Shown in pieces: positions 7,330 through 14,519 of a DNA stretch of 18,824 nucleotides. The DNA lies in assembly GCA_034111085.1 (NCBI GenBank), contig JAWUXZ010000055.1, forward strand, positions 1-18,824, given 5' to 3'. Source of the DNA: Dinoroseobacter sp034111085. Lineage in GTDB: Bacteria > Pseudomonadota > Alphaproteobacteria > Rhodobacterales > Rhodobacteraceae. The notes under the pieces are model-generated. The model had not been told where the DNA came from, did not search any database, and worked only from the letters and a program-made list of their open reading frames with translations. Within the stretch, counting starts at the first letter, position 1. Each line of letters starts with the position of its first letter. A program made the translations under genes and the position numbers.

Positions 7330-7800
7330 TCAGTCACCCTTCAGGGCGATGCGTACACGCGCGCGCGGTGCCTGCGCAGACAACGACACCTCGGCCGTGC
7401 CCGCACGAATGCGGTGATCAACGATGCCTAGCCCAGGACGCAGCACGTAGGCGTTACCTGGCACGGCTTCGTCAATGTCTTCAATCCAGTATCCGCCTTG
7501 CCCATCAGACACCTGACGGCCACGACCCGGTATGTGATCAAGTCCGGCGGCGAAATCAGGCAGATGAGCGCGGACTAAAACCATTTGCCCGTCGCGGTTC
7601 TCATAGCAATCAGCCACCTCAAACCCCTGAACCGAATGGTGCCATAAAACGCACCAGCCCTGACCTTTGGGCAGATCAAAACTGGCAAGAACTTCGCCGG
7701 TGTCGATTTGCGTCGCGGTCAAGGTATCAGCGGCAACGAAGGGTGTTTGGACGAGCGAAAGGAGGAGGGCGCAAAGCCCCCCTCCGATCTTTGGCGTCAC
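7330..7800 (-). CDS. DUF1850 protein of the TAXI-TRAP operon
   Basis: A 156-residue predicted exported protein of unknown function. DUF1850 proteins are commonly encoded between the TAXI binding protein and fused permease genes, as here, suggesting an accessory role in assembly or substrate delivery. Residues 1-24 look like a signal peptide (basic start, hydrophobic core, A-A end), so the mature part should be periplasmic. Family features are W53-H-H-S-V (I-H-S-V in many relatives), followed by L-V-L/R-x-x-x-x-x-F-x-A-G-L (near 74-87) and V-D-H-R-I near the end. Two cysteines at 50 and 65 flank the H-S-V motif and could form a disulfide. The start is GTG at 7800, overlapping the upstream TGA as GTGA, with no ribosome binding site of its own. 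Translation is therefore probably coupled to the binding protein gene. Confidence 0.88.
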   Translation of the reverse strand: MTPKIGGGLCALLLSLVQTPFVAADTLTATQIDTGEVLASFDLPKGQGWCVLWHHSVQGFEVADCYENRDGQMVLVRAHLPDFAAGLDHIPGRGRQVSDGQGGYWIEDIDEAVPGNAYVLRPGLGIVDHRIRAGTAEVSLSAQAPRARVRIALKGD

Positions 7801-8756
7801 GGGCGCAGAGCGTCTGGCACGGTCTCGCCGATTTCCTCGTAGTAGCGGATCGCGCCGAGGTGCAGCGGGATCGGCGAAGCAGTCAGGGCCAGTTCGACCG
7901 TTGTCTGGTTCGCAGCGGGGTGAACCGCCTGAAGGTCAGCGATATTGTCGAACATCGCTTTGGTGATCGCGTAGATCGTGTCGTCAGACGTCTCTGAGGA
8001 GACGACCAATACGTTTGGCACGCCGATTACGGTGACGTCATCCGCCACGCCTTCATATGTGCCGCCAACAAGTGTCGTCTGAGCAAATACGGAGTTGGCC
8101 GCACGGGCCGCCGCAATCTGCTCATCAGTCAGCTCAATAATGACGATGCCATTGGTTGTCGCCAAGTTCAGGATCGACGAAGTTGGCGCACCAACCGACC
8201 AGAAGCCCGCGTCGATGTCGCCGTTGGCAAGCGCGTCAGCGGTCTCGTTGAAGTTCAGACGCTGCTCGTCGATGTCGTCATAAGAAATGCCATTGGCGGT
8301 CAGAATTGCTTCGGCATTGACCTCGGTGCCCGAACCGGGCGCGCCGATGGACACGCGTTTGCCGACCATGTCAGCCAACGAAGTGATGCCCGAGCTTTCC
8401 AGAGCCACGATCTGGATCATGTTGGCATAGGCAACGCCCATTGCGCGCAGCATGGGCAATTCTTGGCCCTCAAAACGGCCCGTACCGGTGAAGCCCTGCT
8501 GAACTGTATCGGCCAAGGCCAGCGCGATATCCGCGTCGCCGGTGGCGATCAGGCCCATGTTTTCAACCGATGCGCCCGTGACTTCGGCGGTCGCGTTATA
8601 GCCTTCGACGTGGTTGTTGATGATCTCGGCCAATCCGCCGCCCATTGGGAAATAGACGCCGCCAGTGCCGCCAGTGGCGACCGACAGCTGCTGCTGGGCA
8701 AAGGCAGGTGCGGCGACGATAAGTGCCGCGGCCGTAAGGGTCTTGAGATATTTCAT
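7797..8756 (-). CDS. TAXI-family TRAP solute-binding protein
   Basis: Periplasmic binding protein of a TRAP transporter, 319 residues. The signal peptide ends around residue 20 (A-P-A-F-A then Q). The mature N-terminus carries the TAXI hallmarks: S-V-A-T-G-G-T-G-G-V-Y-F-P-M-G-G-G-L, then a T-G-A-S-V-E-N-M-G region, then G-D-A-D-I-A-L near 73-79. Later comes a P-G-S-G-T-E-V loop at the ligand cleft. The order binding protein, DUF1850, fused permease is the standard TAXI operon. The start at 8756 is strongly supported by GGGAGGA six bases upstream. Nearby gcdH makes a glutarate- or glutamate-like ligand possible, but gcdH is on the other strand and the link is only positional. Confidence 0.96.
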   Translation of the reverse strand: MKYLKTLTAAALIVAAPAFAQQQLSVATGGTGGVYFPMGGGLAEIINNHVEGYNATAEVTGASVENMGLIATGDADIALALADTVQQGFTGTGRFEGQELPMLRAMGVAYANMIQIVALESSGITSLADMVGKRVSIGAPGSGTEVNAEAILTANGISYDDIDEQRLNFNETADALANGDIDAGFWSVGAPTSSILNLATTNGIVIIELTDEQIAAARAANSVFAQTTLVGGTYEGVADDVTVIGVPNVLVVSSETSDDTIYAITKAMFDNIADLQAVHPAANQTTVELALTASPIPLHLGAIRYYEEIGETVPDALRP

Positions 8757-8854
8757 TCGTAGTCCTCCCAGAGTTCTTTGTTATGACGGCATCATATAAT
8801 GCTATGGGCCGTTGCCAAGTGCTGACGAAGATGGCGTCGAGTTTCTTTTAGGGT

Positions 8855-8873
8855 CTGCCTGAAACGTAGGCAG
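8855..8873. promoter_or_regulatory. Inverted repeat upstream of TAXI gene
   Basis: Arms ctgcct and aggcag with a 7-base spacer (gaaacgt), about 100 bases upstream of the TAXI gene start, plus an extra ctgcct 14 bases beyond. Position and symmetry suit an operator, possibly for the adjacent response regulator. No protein can be assigned from sequence alone. Confidence 0.25.
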
Positions 8874-9006
8874 CAAACCCTCTGCCTGCGCGCGCTCGAC
8901 GCACGCTAAATCCGTTCACTCCTGCCATCGACTTTTTGGCGCGATGCCGATGTCAACACAGCTGGTTACAAGTGGTGAGGTTTTGCTGACAAAAAAACAC
9001 TCACTC

Positions 9007-9034
9007 GAAAGAGCTTTCAATAGGAACTTCCTAT
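9007..9034. repeat. Two adjacent short palindromes
   Basis: gaaag-ag-ctttc (9007-9018) is followed one base later by ataggaa-c-ttcctat (9020-9034), both perfect in their arms. They lie just downstream of the response regulator gene and ~260 bases upstream of the TAXI start. Read on the minus strand they precede a T-run (ttttttt near 8990-8998), so they could take part in termination of the regulator transcript. Alternatively they are operators. Confidence 0.35.
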
Positions 9035-9111
9035 CAACGATAATCCCTTCATCCCGCCCAACTGCTCCCGCACAAAATCGTAAGTATCGACCGTCTAGAT
9101 TTCAGCTTCCA

Positions 9112-9666
9112 TCATTGCGCCACATCGCTCGCCACCCCATAGCGGCGCAGAATCCGCTGAAGGGATCGCCGGTGCATCTTCAAAAGGCGGGCCGCCTTTG
9201 ACACGTTATCTCCTGCCTCGTGAAAGACATGCTCAATGTGTTCCCAGCGGGCTTCATTGGGGGAAAGGGGGTTCGTCGGCGCAGGCGGTTGCTCGCCCTT
9301 GGGTGTCATCAGCACATCAATGATTTCTTCTGCGGAGGCCGGTTTGGCAATGTAGTCGATAGCTCCAAGTCGCGCGGCAGCAACTGCTGTGGGAATGTTG
9401 CCATAGCCGGTCAGTATGATTGCCCGAGTGTTTGGGTGCCGCTGTTCCAGAGCTTCAACAAGCGTGAGCCCGCTTCCATCGTGTAATCTGAGATCAACGA
9501 TGGCGTAATCCGGTGCATCGACCTCGATGATTGCCAGGCCTTCAGAAATGCTCGAAGCTGATAGGGTTGCGAAAGCACGCTTTTGCATTGCTCGCTCGAG
9601 ACGCTCACGCAGCGCGTCGTCATCCTCAACGATCAACACTTTTCGAGCATGTTCTTGATCTGTCAT
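9112..9666 (-). CDS. RegA/PrrA/ActR-like response regulator, orphan
   Basis: Two-component response regulator of 184 residues, the same length as Rhodobacter PrrA. The receiver domain spans 8-120, with acidic pocket E14-D15-D16, phospho-acceptor D58 in I-V-D-L-R-L, T86 in L-T-G-Y-G and K108 in A-K-P-A. A proline-rich linker (127-135, P-P-A-P-T-N-P) leads to a Fis-type HTH at about 150-176, with R-W-E-H-I and M-H-R-R-S-L-Q-R-I-L as in PrrA/RegA/ActR. I chose the ATG at 9666 because AAGGAG lies six to seven bases upstream; the ATG at 9717 would add 17 residues not seen in the family. The usual partners (a RegB/PrrB kinase, SenC) are absent, so this is an extra, orphan member. It is in the same direction as the TRAP operon and may control it. 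Confidence 0.94.
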   Translation of the reverse strand: MTDQEHARKVLIVEDDDALRERLERAMQKRAFATLSASSISEGLAIIEVDAPDYAIVDLRLHDGSGLTLVEALEQRHPNTRAIILTGYGNIPTAVAAARLGAIDYIAKPASAEEIIDVLMTPKGEQPPAPTNPLSPNEARWEHIEHVFHEAGDNVSKAARLLKMHRRSLQRILRRYGVASDVAQ

Positions 9667-9827
9667 CGCGATCTCCTTTGAGGGCTTAATGGTAGGGAGA
9701 ACACTTGGCTCGACCATGGCGTCATTCCGTCACCCCTGCCGTGACGACGCGTCTGTAACCTAAAATTCGCAAGAAATGTCGTAGGTACCTTGATGAGGCA
9801 GAGCCTGACGAGAAGGAGCATGTAACG

Positions 9828-9983
9828 ATGCAGATATGGCGGTTAGTGACTGGTACGACTATGAAAGGGGGCGGAAGCGGCTTGCCCTCCGGCGCGCGAC
9901 CCGACGAACAGATGCCGCTAGCAAGCACACCAGACGCAAGCAGCGTCGTATTGAGGCAGGCCGATGGTAGCGTTGAAATCTAA
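9828..9983 (+). CDS. Possible 51-codon leader ORF before the hydrolase
   Basis: A short open frame starting at an ATG with GAAGGAG nine bases upstream. It ends in TAA 20 bases inside the alpha/beta hydrolase gene, in a different frame. The product is Gly/Ser/Pro-rich, with no signal peptide, membrane segment or known family. If translated it could couple to the hydrolase start at 9964, which has only GAGG upstream. It may equally be chance. Confidence 0.2.
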   Translation: MQIWRLVTGTTMKGGGSGLPSGARPDEQMPLASTPDASSVVLRQADGSVEI

Positions 9984-10812
9984 CGGGATAACTCTGGAGG
10001 TCGAACGCTGCGGTGATCCTTTAGGCCCGCCAGTTCTACTGATCCGAGGACTCGGCTCGCAACTCATTCATTGGCCCGAACAAATGATAGCGGCCCTCAT
10101 GACGGCGGGTTTCCATGTCGTCACCTTCGATAATCGCGATTCCGGTTTGTCACAGAAATGCGGAGACCGTGCCCCATACAGCCTGCGAGACATGGCCGAT
10201 GATGCGGTTGGCCTAATGGACGCGCTCGGGATCGCGCGGGCGCATGTCCTTGGCTTATCCATGGGCGGCATGATCCTGCAATTGATTGCATTGCATCACC
10301 CGGACCGACTGTTTAGCGCGACCATCGTGATGTCGTCCAGCCAATCGCCGCGCTTGCCGCAAGCAGATCCAGAAATTCAGGAGATGATGCGCGCAACCGC
10401 CCCATCGCCACAACGTGCCGACGTGATCGCGCATGAACTTTGGACTGGACGCGGGTTTCAAAGCCCGCGCTGGCCATTTGATGATACGAAACGTGCTGCG
10501 CTGATCGGGCGGGCCTTTGATCGTTGCTATTGCCCCCAAGGAACAGCCCGCCAATACGCAGCCGTGACCGGAGCATCAGAGCACCTCGCCGATATCGAAG
10601 CGATCAGGACGCCAACGCTCGTGATCCACGGAACTGAGGACCGGCTGCTTCCCCCGGCACATGGCCGCAATATTGCGGCGCGTATTCCGGGCGCTGAACT
10701 AATCGAAATCGATGGCATGGGACATGATCTCGAGGGAGACCTGCCCTTATTGATTGCCCAGCATTTCGAGGCCCATATCAAAGAGAGTGCGGCGTGGATA
10801 CCAAGGCCATAG
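9964..10812 (+). CDS. Alpha/beta-fold hydrolase, RdmC/EstB-like
   Basis: Cytoplasmic serine hydrolase of 282 residues acting on an unknown ester or lactone. The catalytic triad is visible: nucleophile S99 in G-L-S-M-G-G, acid D226 in H-G-T-E-D-R, and base H254 in G-M-G-H-D. The oxyanion-hole segment is L-I-R-G-L-G near 26-31, and F-D-N-R-D-S-G-L-S at 55-63 is typical of the RdmC/aclacinomycin-methylesterase-like group. The cap domain spans roughly 128-200. The start at 9964 has GAGG seven bases upstream. It is transcribed away from the response regulator and convergent with the ABC operon, with no partner gene. Esterase, lactonase or C-C hydrolase activities are all possible, and sequence alone does not choose. 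Confidence 0.92.
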   Translation: MVALKSNGITLEVERCGDPLGPPVLLIRGLGSQLIHWPEQMIAALMTAGFHVVTFDNRDSGLSQKCGDRAPYSLRDMADDAVGLMDALGIARAHVLGLSMGGMILQLIALHHPDRLFSATIVMSSSQSPRLPQADPEIQEMMRATAPSPQRADVIAHELWTGRGFQSPRWPFDDTKRAALIGRAFDRCYCPQGTARQYAAVTGASEHLADIEAIRTPTLVIHGTEDRLLPPAHGRNIAARIPGAELIEIDGMGHDLEGDLPLLIAQHFEAHIKESAAWIPRP

Positions 10813-11107
10813 GGATCGTGGGATAGCCACTGCCACTTTGGACAACGCGCGTCGCAACGAGGCACCTGTGTCAGACAAATTTGAGACACTCGCAGTTGGG
10901 GACCTATTGAAGCGGCCCCTCCAAAGCCCCGCACCACTCAGCGGTAGCGGAGCTTTGGATCAGCTTGATGATGTCACGAGACGACAGTCAGCTCTATTGA
11001 CTGAGGCGATTTGAGGCGGAGGCGCGGATAGCTGCGAATTCTCAGCCAGTTTGTTCTGACAGTGACCGGCCCGAAAACGTGTTAGCGGGCAGGCCTCCGC
11101 AAACTTC
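10813..11107. other. Gap between convergent hydrolase and ABC operon
   Basis: 295 bases. No supported gene; a plus-strand frame from GTG at about 10869 to 11014 gives ~48 residues of no known family. The main structure is the hairpin at 10920-10959, listed separately. Confidence 0.4.
10920..10959. terminator. Hairpin between convergent genes
   Basis: Perfect 8-bp arms tccaaagc (10920-10927) and gctttgga (10952-10959), with further GC-rich pairing possible inside the 24-base loop. It sits between the 3' ends of the plus-strand hydrolase and the minus-strand ABC operon. No U-run follows on either strand, so a terminator role is likely by position but unproven. Confidence 0.35.
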
Positions 11108-12754
11108 TCAATTCCCCGCACTTTCCATTTTTCGATTGGCAATCACGTTTTCCAACCAACCCAACTTCATTTCGGGCACCGATGACAGAAGCAGATCGGT
11201 ATAGTCGTCAAAGGGTGGCGCTAGAACTTCGGATTTTGAGCCGTAGCGCACGACCTCTCCCCGGTACATCACAGCAATAGAGTCAGCGATGGCTTTCACC
11301 GTAGCGAGGTCATGTGTGATGAAAAGATACGCCACGCCTTCACGTGCTTGCAGGTCAAGTAGCAACTTCAAAATACCGTCAGCCACCAAAGGATCGAGAG
11401 CGGATGTCACCTCGTCGCAAATGATCAATTTTGGCTTAGCCGCCAAAGCGCGTGCAATACAAACCCGTTGCTTTTGCCCACCCGACAACTCAGCGGGGTA
11501 CCGATCAATAAAGCCTTCTCCCATCTCAATCTCGTCGAGAAGTTCCTGCACACGCTTTCGCTTCTCAGCGCCTCGAAGACCAAAGTAAAACTCTATGGGC
11601 CTCCCGATGATAGTACCGACTGTATGCCTCGGGTTCATCGCAACATCGGCCATCTGGTAAATCATCTGCAATTCGCGCAGATCATCTTTCGTCCGGTTCT
11701 TCAGCGCAGAAGACAGAGTTCGGCCATCGAACCGCATTTCTCCCGCAGAAGGCGGCAGAAGGCCCGTAATAGCGCGCGCCAACGTCGATTTCCCCGATCC
11801 ACTTTCACCGACCACAGCCAACGTATGCCCCGGCCGGAGCGACACAGTGATGTTTTTCAACACATCGAAATCTAGCCCGCGATAACGCGCGGTTACATTG
11901 TCGACTTCGAGAACCGGAACTGCATCATCGACCTTTTCTGTGTGATCGATGGATCGAACCGAGACCAGCGCACGCGTGTAGTCTTCCTGCGGTGTCTCGA
12001 TTATCTGGGCCACGGAACCGTATTCCACCATGTCCCCGTTTCGTAGAACCATGATGTGATCCGAGACCTGTGCCACAACGGCCAAATCGTGCGTAATGTA
12101 GAGCGCTGCAACACCAGTTTCTCGAATGGCCTCTTTGATAGCCGCCAAGACGTCGATTTGGGTCGTGACATCCAGTGCTGTTGTGGGCTCGTCAAAGACC
12201 ACAAGCGAAGGCTCGGAACATAACGCCATGGCGGTCATGACCCGCTGCAACTGTCCTCCTGAAACCTGATGTGGGTAACGGTTTCCGATAGTTTCAGGAT
12301 TTGGCAAACCAAGTTTTCCGAACAAGCGTACTGCGCGTTCTTCAGCGTCCACCCGAGAACATATCCCGTGTTTCAGCGTTGCCTCGATGACCTGCTCCAT
12401 CAGCTTCTTGGCTGGATTGAAGGCTGCGGCAGCCGATTGCGCCACATAAGTCACCTCACGGCCCCGAATTTCGCGAAGGCCTCCTGCCCCACTCGCTAGA
12501 ATTTCGCGACCATTAAGCCAGACCTCGCCACCAGTGATCCGAACGCCACCTCGGCCATACGCCATGGCTGACAGACCGATAGTGGATTTACCGGCACCGG
12601 ACTCGCCAATCAGCCCAAGCACCTTTCCACGCTCCAACTGGAACGACACACCTTTGACAATTTCGATTTCCTGAGCCGGCTCTCCCGGGGGATAGATCGT
12701 GGCTCCGATCTTCAGATTCTTGACGTCTAAAAGCACCTCAACCACCGCGTCCAC
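11108..12754 (-). CDS. Dipeptide-type ABC transporter, fused double ATPase
   Basis: Cytoplasmic ATPase of a dipeptide/oligopeptide importer carrying both DppD-like and DppF-like domains in one 548-residue chain, as in GsiA. Domain 1 has Walker A G-E-S-G-A-G-K-S-T at about 50-58, Q-loop Q106, signature V-S-G-G-Q at 164-168, Walker B ending D188-E189 and switch H222. Domain 2 has Walker A at 316-324, Q-loop Q367, L-S-G-G-Q at 423-427, Walker B ending D447-E448 and H481. Both sites look competent. The first codon is GTG and overlaps the preceding permease gene by 17 bases. A GTG nine bases further in (12745) is better spaced from AAAGGTGG and may be the true start. It is the last gene of the operon. 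Confidence 0.95.
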   Translation of the reverse strand: MDAVVEVLLDVKNLKIGATIYPPGEPAQEIEIVKGVSFQLERGKVLGLIGESGAGKSTIGLSAMAYGRGGVRITGGEVWLNGREILASGAGGLREIRGREVTYVAQSAAAAFNPAKKLMEQVIEATLKHGICSRVDAEERAVRLFGKLGLPNPETIGNRYPHQVSGGQLQRVMTAMALCSEPSLVVFDEPTTALDVTTQIDVLAAIKEAIRETGVAALYITHDLAVVAQVSDHIMVLRNGDMVEYGSVAQIIETPQEDYTRALVSVRSIDHTEKVDDAVPVLEVDNVTARYRGLDFDVLKNITVSLRPGHTLAVVGESGSGKSTLARAITGLLPPSAGEMRFDGRTLSSALKNRTKDDLRELQMIYQMADVAMNPRHTVGTIIGRPIEFYFGLRGAEKRKRVQELLDEIEMGEGFIDRYPAELSGGQKQRVCIARALAAKPKLIICDEVTSALDPLVADGILKLLLDLQAREGVAYLFITHDLATVKAIADSIAVMYRGEVVRYGSKSEVLAPPFDDYTDLLLSSVPEMKLGWLENVIANRKMESAGN

Positions 12755-13556
12755 CTTTCAAGCTCGTGGTACGGTTAAGTACCCAATCAGCCACGAGATT
12801 TACAGAAATCGCCAATGTAGCTATAGCAAAAGCGGGTATCAAAGCCGCTGGAATTCCGTACACGATCCCATCCTTGTTTTCCTTCACAATACCGCCCCAA
12901 TCAGCCAGTGGGGGCTGCACACCAAGGCCTAAGAAAGACAGGGTCGAGATAAACAGAACCATAAAGATAAAGCGCAGCCCCATTTCCGCGACAAGCGGTG
13001 ACAGGGCGTTTGGTAAGATCTCACGGAAAATAATCCAGGTTTGTCTTTCACCTCGCAGACGCGCCGCCTCAACATAGTCCATGACCGTGATGTCGACAGC
13101 AACGGCACGCGATAGACGAAACACGCGTGTTGCATCCAAAAGACCCATTACGAGAATGAGGACGGGAAGCGTAACCGGCATAACCGAAAGCACAACAAGC
13201 GCGAAAATGAGCGATGGGATCGACATGATAAGGTCCACAAAGCGCGACAAGACCTGATCCACCCATCCGCCCGAAACAGCCGCCGTGAACCCAAGGATTG
13301 AGCCCGTAATAAAGCTCAGAAGCGTGGCCACGGTCGCAATTAGGATGGTCGTCTGCCCCCCGTAGATCATCCGAGACAGAAGATCCCGCCCAATGCTGTC
13401 GGTGCCGAGCAAGAATTTCGAGGACGCAGGCTCCCAGACGTCGCCCACAATCTCAGCCATGCCATATGGAGCAATGTAGTCTGCGAAGATCGCGGCCAAA
13501 AAATAGGCCCCAGTGAAGAATAACCCAATCAGGGCCGAAATCGGAATGCGCGTCAT
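12738..13556 (-). CDS. Dipeptide-type ABC permease, DppC-like
   Basis: Inner-membrane permease of 272 residues. It has the DppC-type N-terminal helix, an extracellular loop with L-L-G-T-D-S-I-G-R-D-L-L-S-R near 45-58, about five further helices, and the cytoplasmic EAA-like loop E-A-A-R-L-R-G-E then I-L-P-N that contacts the ATPase. The ATG at 13556 overlaps the DppB-like stop as ATGA and has GAGG eight bases upstream, so I prefer it to the upstream in-frame ATG at 13649, which lies inside the DppB-like gene. Its 3' end overlaps the ATPase gene. Together with the DppB-like protein it forms the membrane channel. Confidence 0.95.
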   Translation of the reverse strand: MTRIPISALIGLFFTGAYFLAAIFADYIAPYGMAEIVGDVWEPASSKFLLGTDSIGRDLLSRMIYGGQTTILIATVATLLSFITGSILGFTAAVSGGWVDQVLSRFVDLIMSIPSLIFALVVLSVMPVTLPVLILVMGLLDATRVFRLSRAVAVDITVMDYVEAARLRGERQTWIIFREILPNALSPLVAEMGLRFIFMVLFISTLSFLGLGVQPPLADWGGIVKENKDGIVYGIPAALIPAFAIATLAISVNLVADWVLNRTTSLKGGRGG

Positions 13557-14509
13557 TTCGGATGCCTCAGACGTGGGTTCGCCAAAATCGAAATGATGTC
13601 GGCAAGCATGTTCAGGCCGATATAGACCGCAGCAAAAACAAGACCGCATGCTTGTACGACCGGAACGTCGCGTTTTGATACGTGGTCTACAAGGTATTGG
13701 CCCATTCCGGGATAGACGAATACGACCTCTACAACGACGACGCCTACGACAAGATAAGCAAGGTTCAGCATCACAACGTTAATCACCGGTGCGATCGCGT
13801 TCGGGAAGGCGTGTCTAGCAATAACCAAGAAAGGGCGAAGGCCCTTCAACTCGGCTGTCTCGATATATGCTGATTGCATAACGTTTAGGATCGCAGCTCG
13901 GGTCATCCGCATCATGTGCCCCAAAACAACGAGCACGAGAACGATGACAGGCAATGCAATTGCCGAAAGCTTCTCGCCCAGTGACATGCCGTCATGGATC
14001 ATAGAAACCGTTGGAAACACTCGAAATTGAACCGCCAGAAGGTACATTACGATGTACCCAAGCAGAAACTCAGGGACGGAAACAGATGCCAACGTTGCGC
14101 CTGAGATAAGCTTGTCTGGCCAACGACCCAGATACCGCACAGCAATTAAGCCTAACAATATTGCCACAGGAACGGCAATGATCGCAGCCCAAAATGCGAG
14201 AAACAACGTGTTGCCCAGTCGCTGCCCCATGGAGGTGCTAATGTCGCGACCGTTGGTCAATGCGGTCCCGAGATCTCCGTGTAGTGCGTCCCAGAGCCAT
14301 GAAAAATAGCGCGCTGTTGCAGGTTCGTTCAATCCGAGCTCTTCGCGCAAATTCGCTAGCGAAACTGGCGTGGCAGATTGGCCCAATATGGACTGAGCGA
14401 CATCACCCGGCAAAATCTCGGTACCAACAAAGATCAATACGGAGGCTGCAAGAAGCAAAATTAGGCCCAGCGCTATGCGCTGGACCAATAGTCTCAAAAT
14501 AGGATTCAA
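13553..14509 (-). CDS. Dipeptide-type ABC permease, DppB-like
   Basis: Inner-membrane permease of 318 residues, partner of the DppC-like subunit. It has a first helix at about 8-30, then the periplasmic region with the L-G-L-N-E-P-A-x-x-R-Y and G-D-L-G-T-A motifs characteristic of DppB/OppB, then about five helices. The EAA-type loop E-T-A-E-L-K-G-L-R near 218-226 is followed by H-A-F-P-N-A. The start codon is TTG at 14509, ten bases after the binding protein stop, with AGGA about eight bases upstream. A second TTG at 14497 is an alternative. The rare start may lower its level relative to the binding protein. Confidence 0.94.
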   Translation of the reverse strand: MNPILRLLVQRIALGLILLLAASVLIFVGTEILPGDVAQSILGQSATPVSLANLREELGLNEPATARYFSWLWDALHGDLGTALTNGRDISTSMGQRLGNTLFLAFWAAIIAVPVAILLGLIAVRYLGRWPDKLISGATLASVSVPEFLLGYIVMYLLAVQFRVFPTVSMIHDGMSLGEKLSAIALPVIVLVLVVLGHMMRMTRAAILNVMQSAYIETAELKGLRPFLVIARHAFPNAIAPVINVVMLNLAYLVVGVVVVEVVFVYPGMGQYLVDHVSKRDVPVVQACGLVFAAVYIGLNMLADIISILANPRLRHPK

Positions 14510-14519
14510 AGGATCAATC

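Larger units (their letters stand above)
8757..9111. other. Intergenic region upstream of the TRAP operon
   Basis: 355 bases without a gene. It must hold the TRAP operon promoter and the 3' end of the response regulator transcript. Visible structures are an inverted repeat ctgcct / aggcag (8855-8860, 8868-8873), a further copy of ctgcct at 8882-8887, and two back-to-back palindromes at 9007-9034 (listed separately) beside a T-run on the minus strand near 8990-8998. I found no convincing -35/-10 pair for the minus strand. Confidence 0.45.

Noticed and set aside
7269..7997. A 242-codon plus-strand frame over the DUF1850 and TAXI genes
   Set aside because: Arg/Gln-rich composition, no family, and fully antisense to two recognised genes.
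8798..8818. Sigma-54-like sequence upstream of the TAXI gene (TTGGCA then GCAT on the minus strand)
   Set aside because: The spacing between GG and GC is 12 instead of the required 10 bases.
9020..9034. Resemblance of ataggaacttc to the yeast FRT half-site
   Set aside because: Only one short shared core; the sequence is a simple local palindrome and no recombinase is nearby.
9663..9821. Minus-strand 52-codon frame ending in ATGA at the response regulator start, considered as the tail of a lost sensor kinase
   Set aside because: The overlap is suggestive, but the residues show no kinase ATP-binding motif, no ribosome site precedes it, and the region is more likely promoter.
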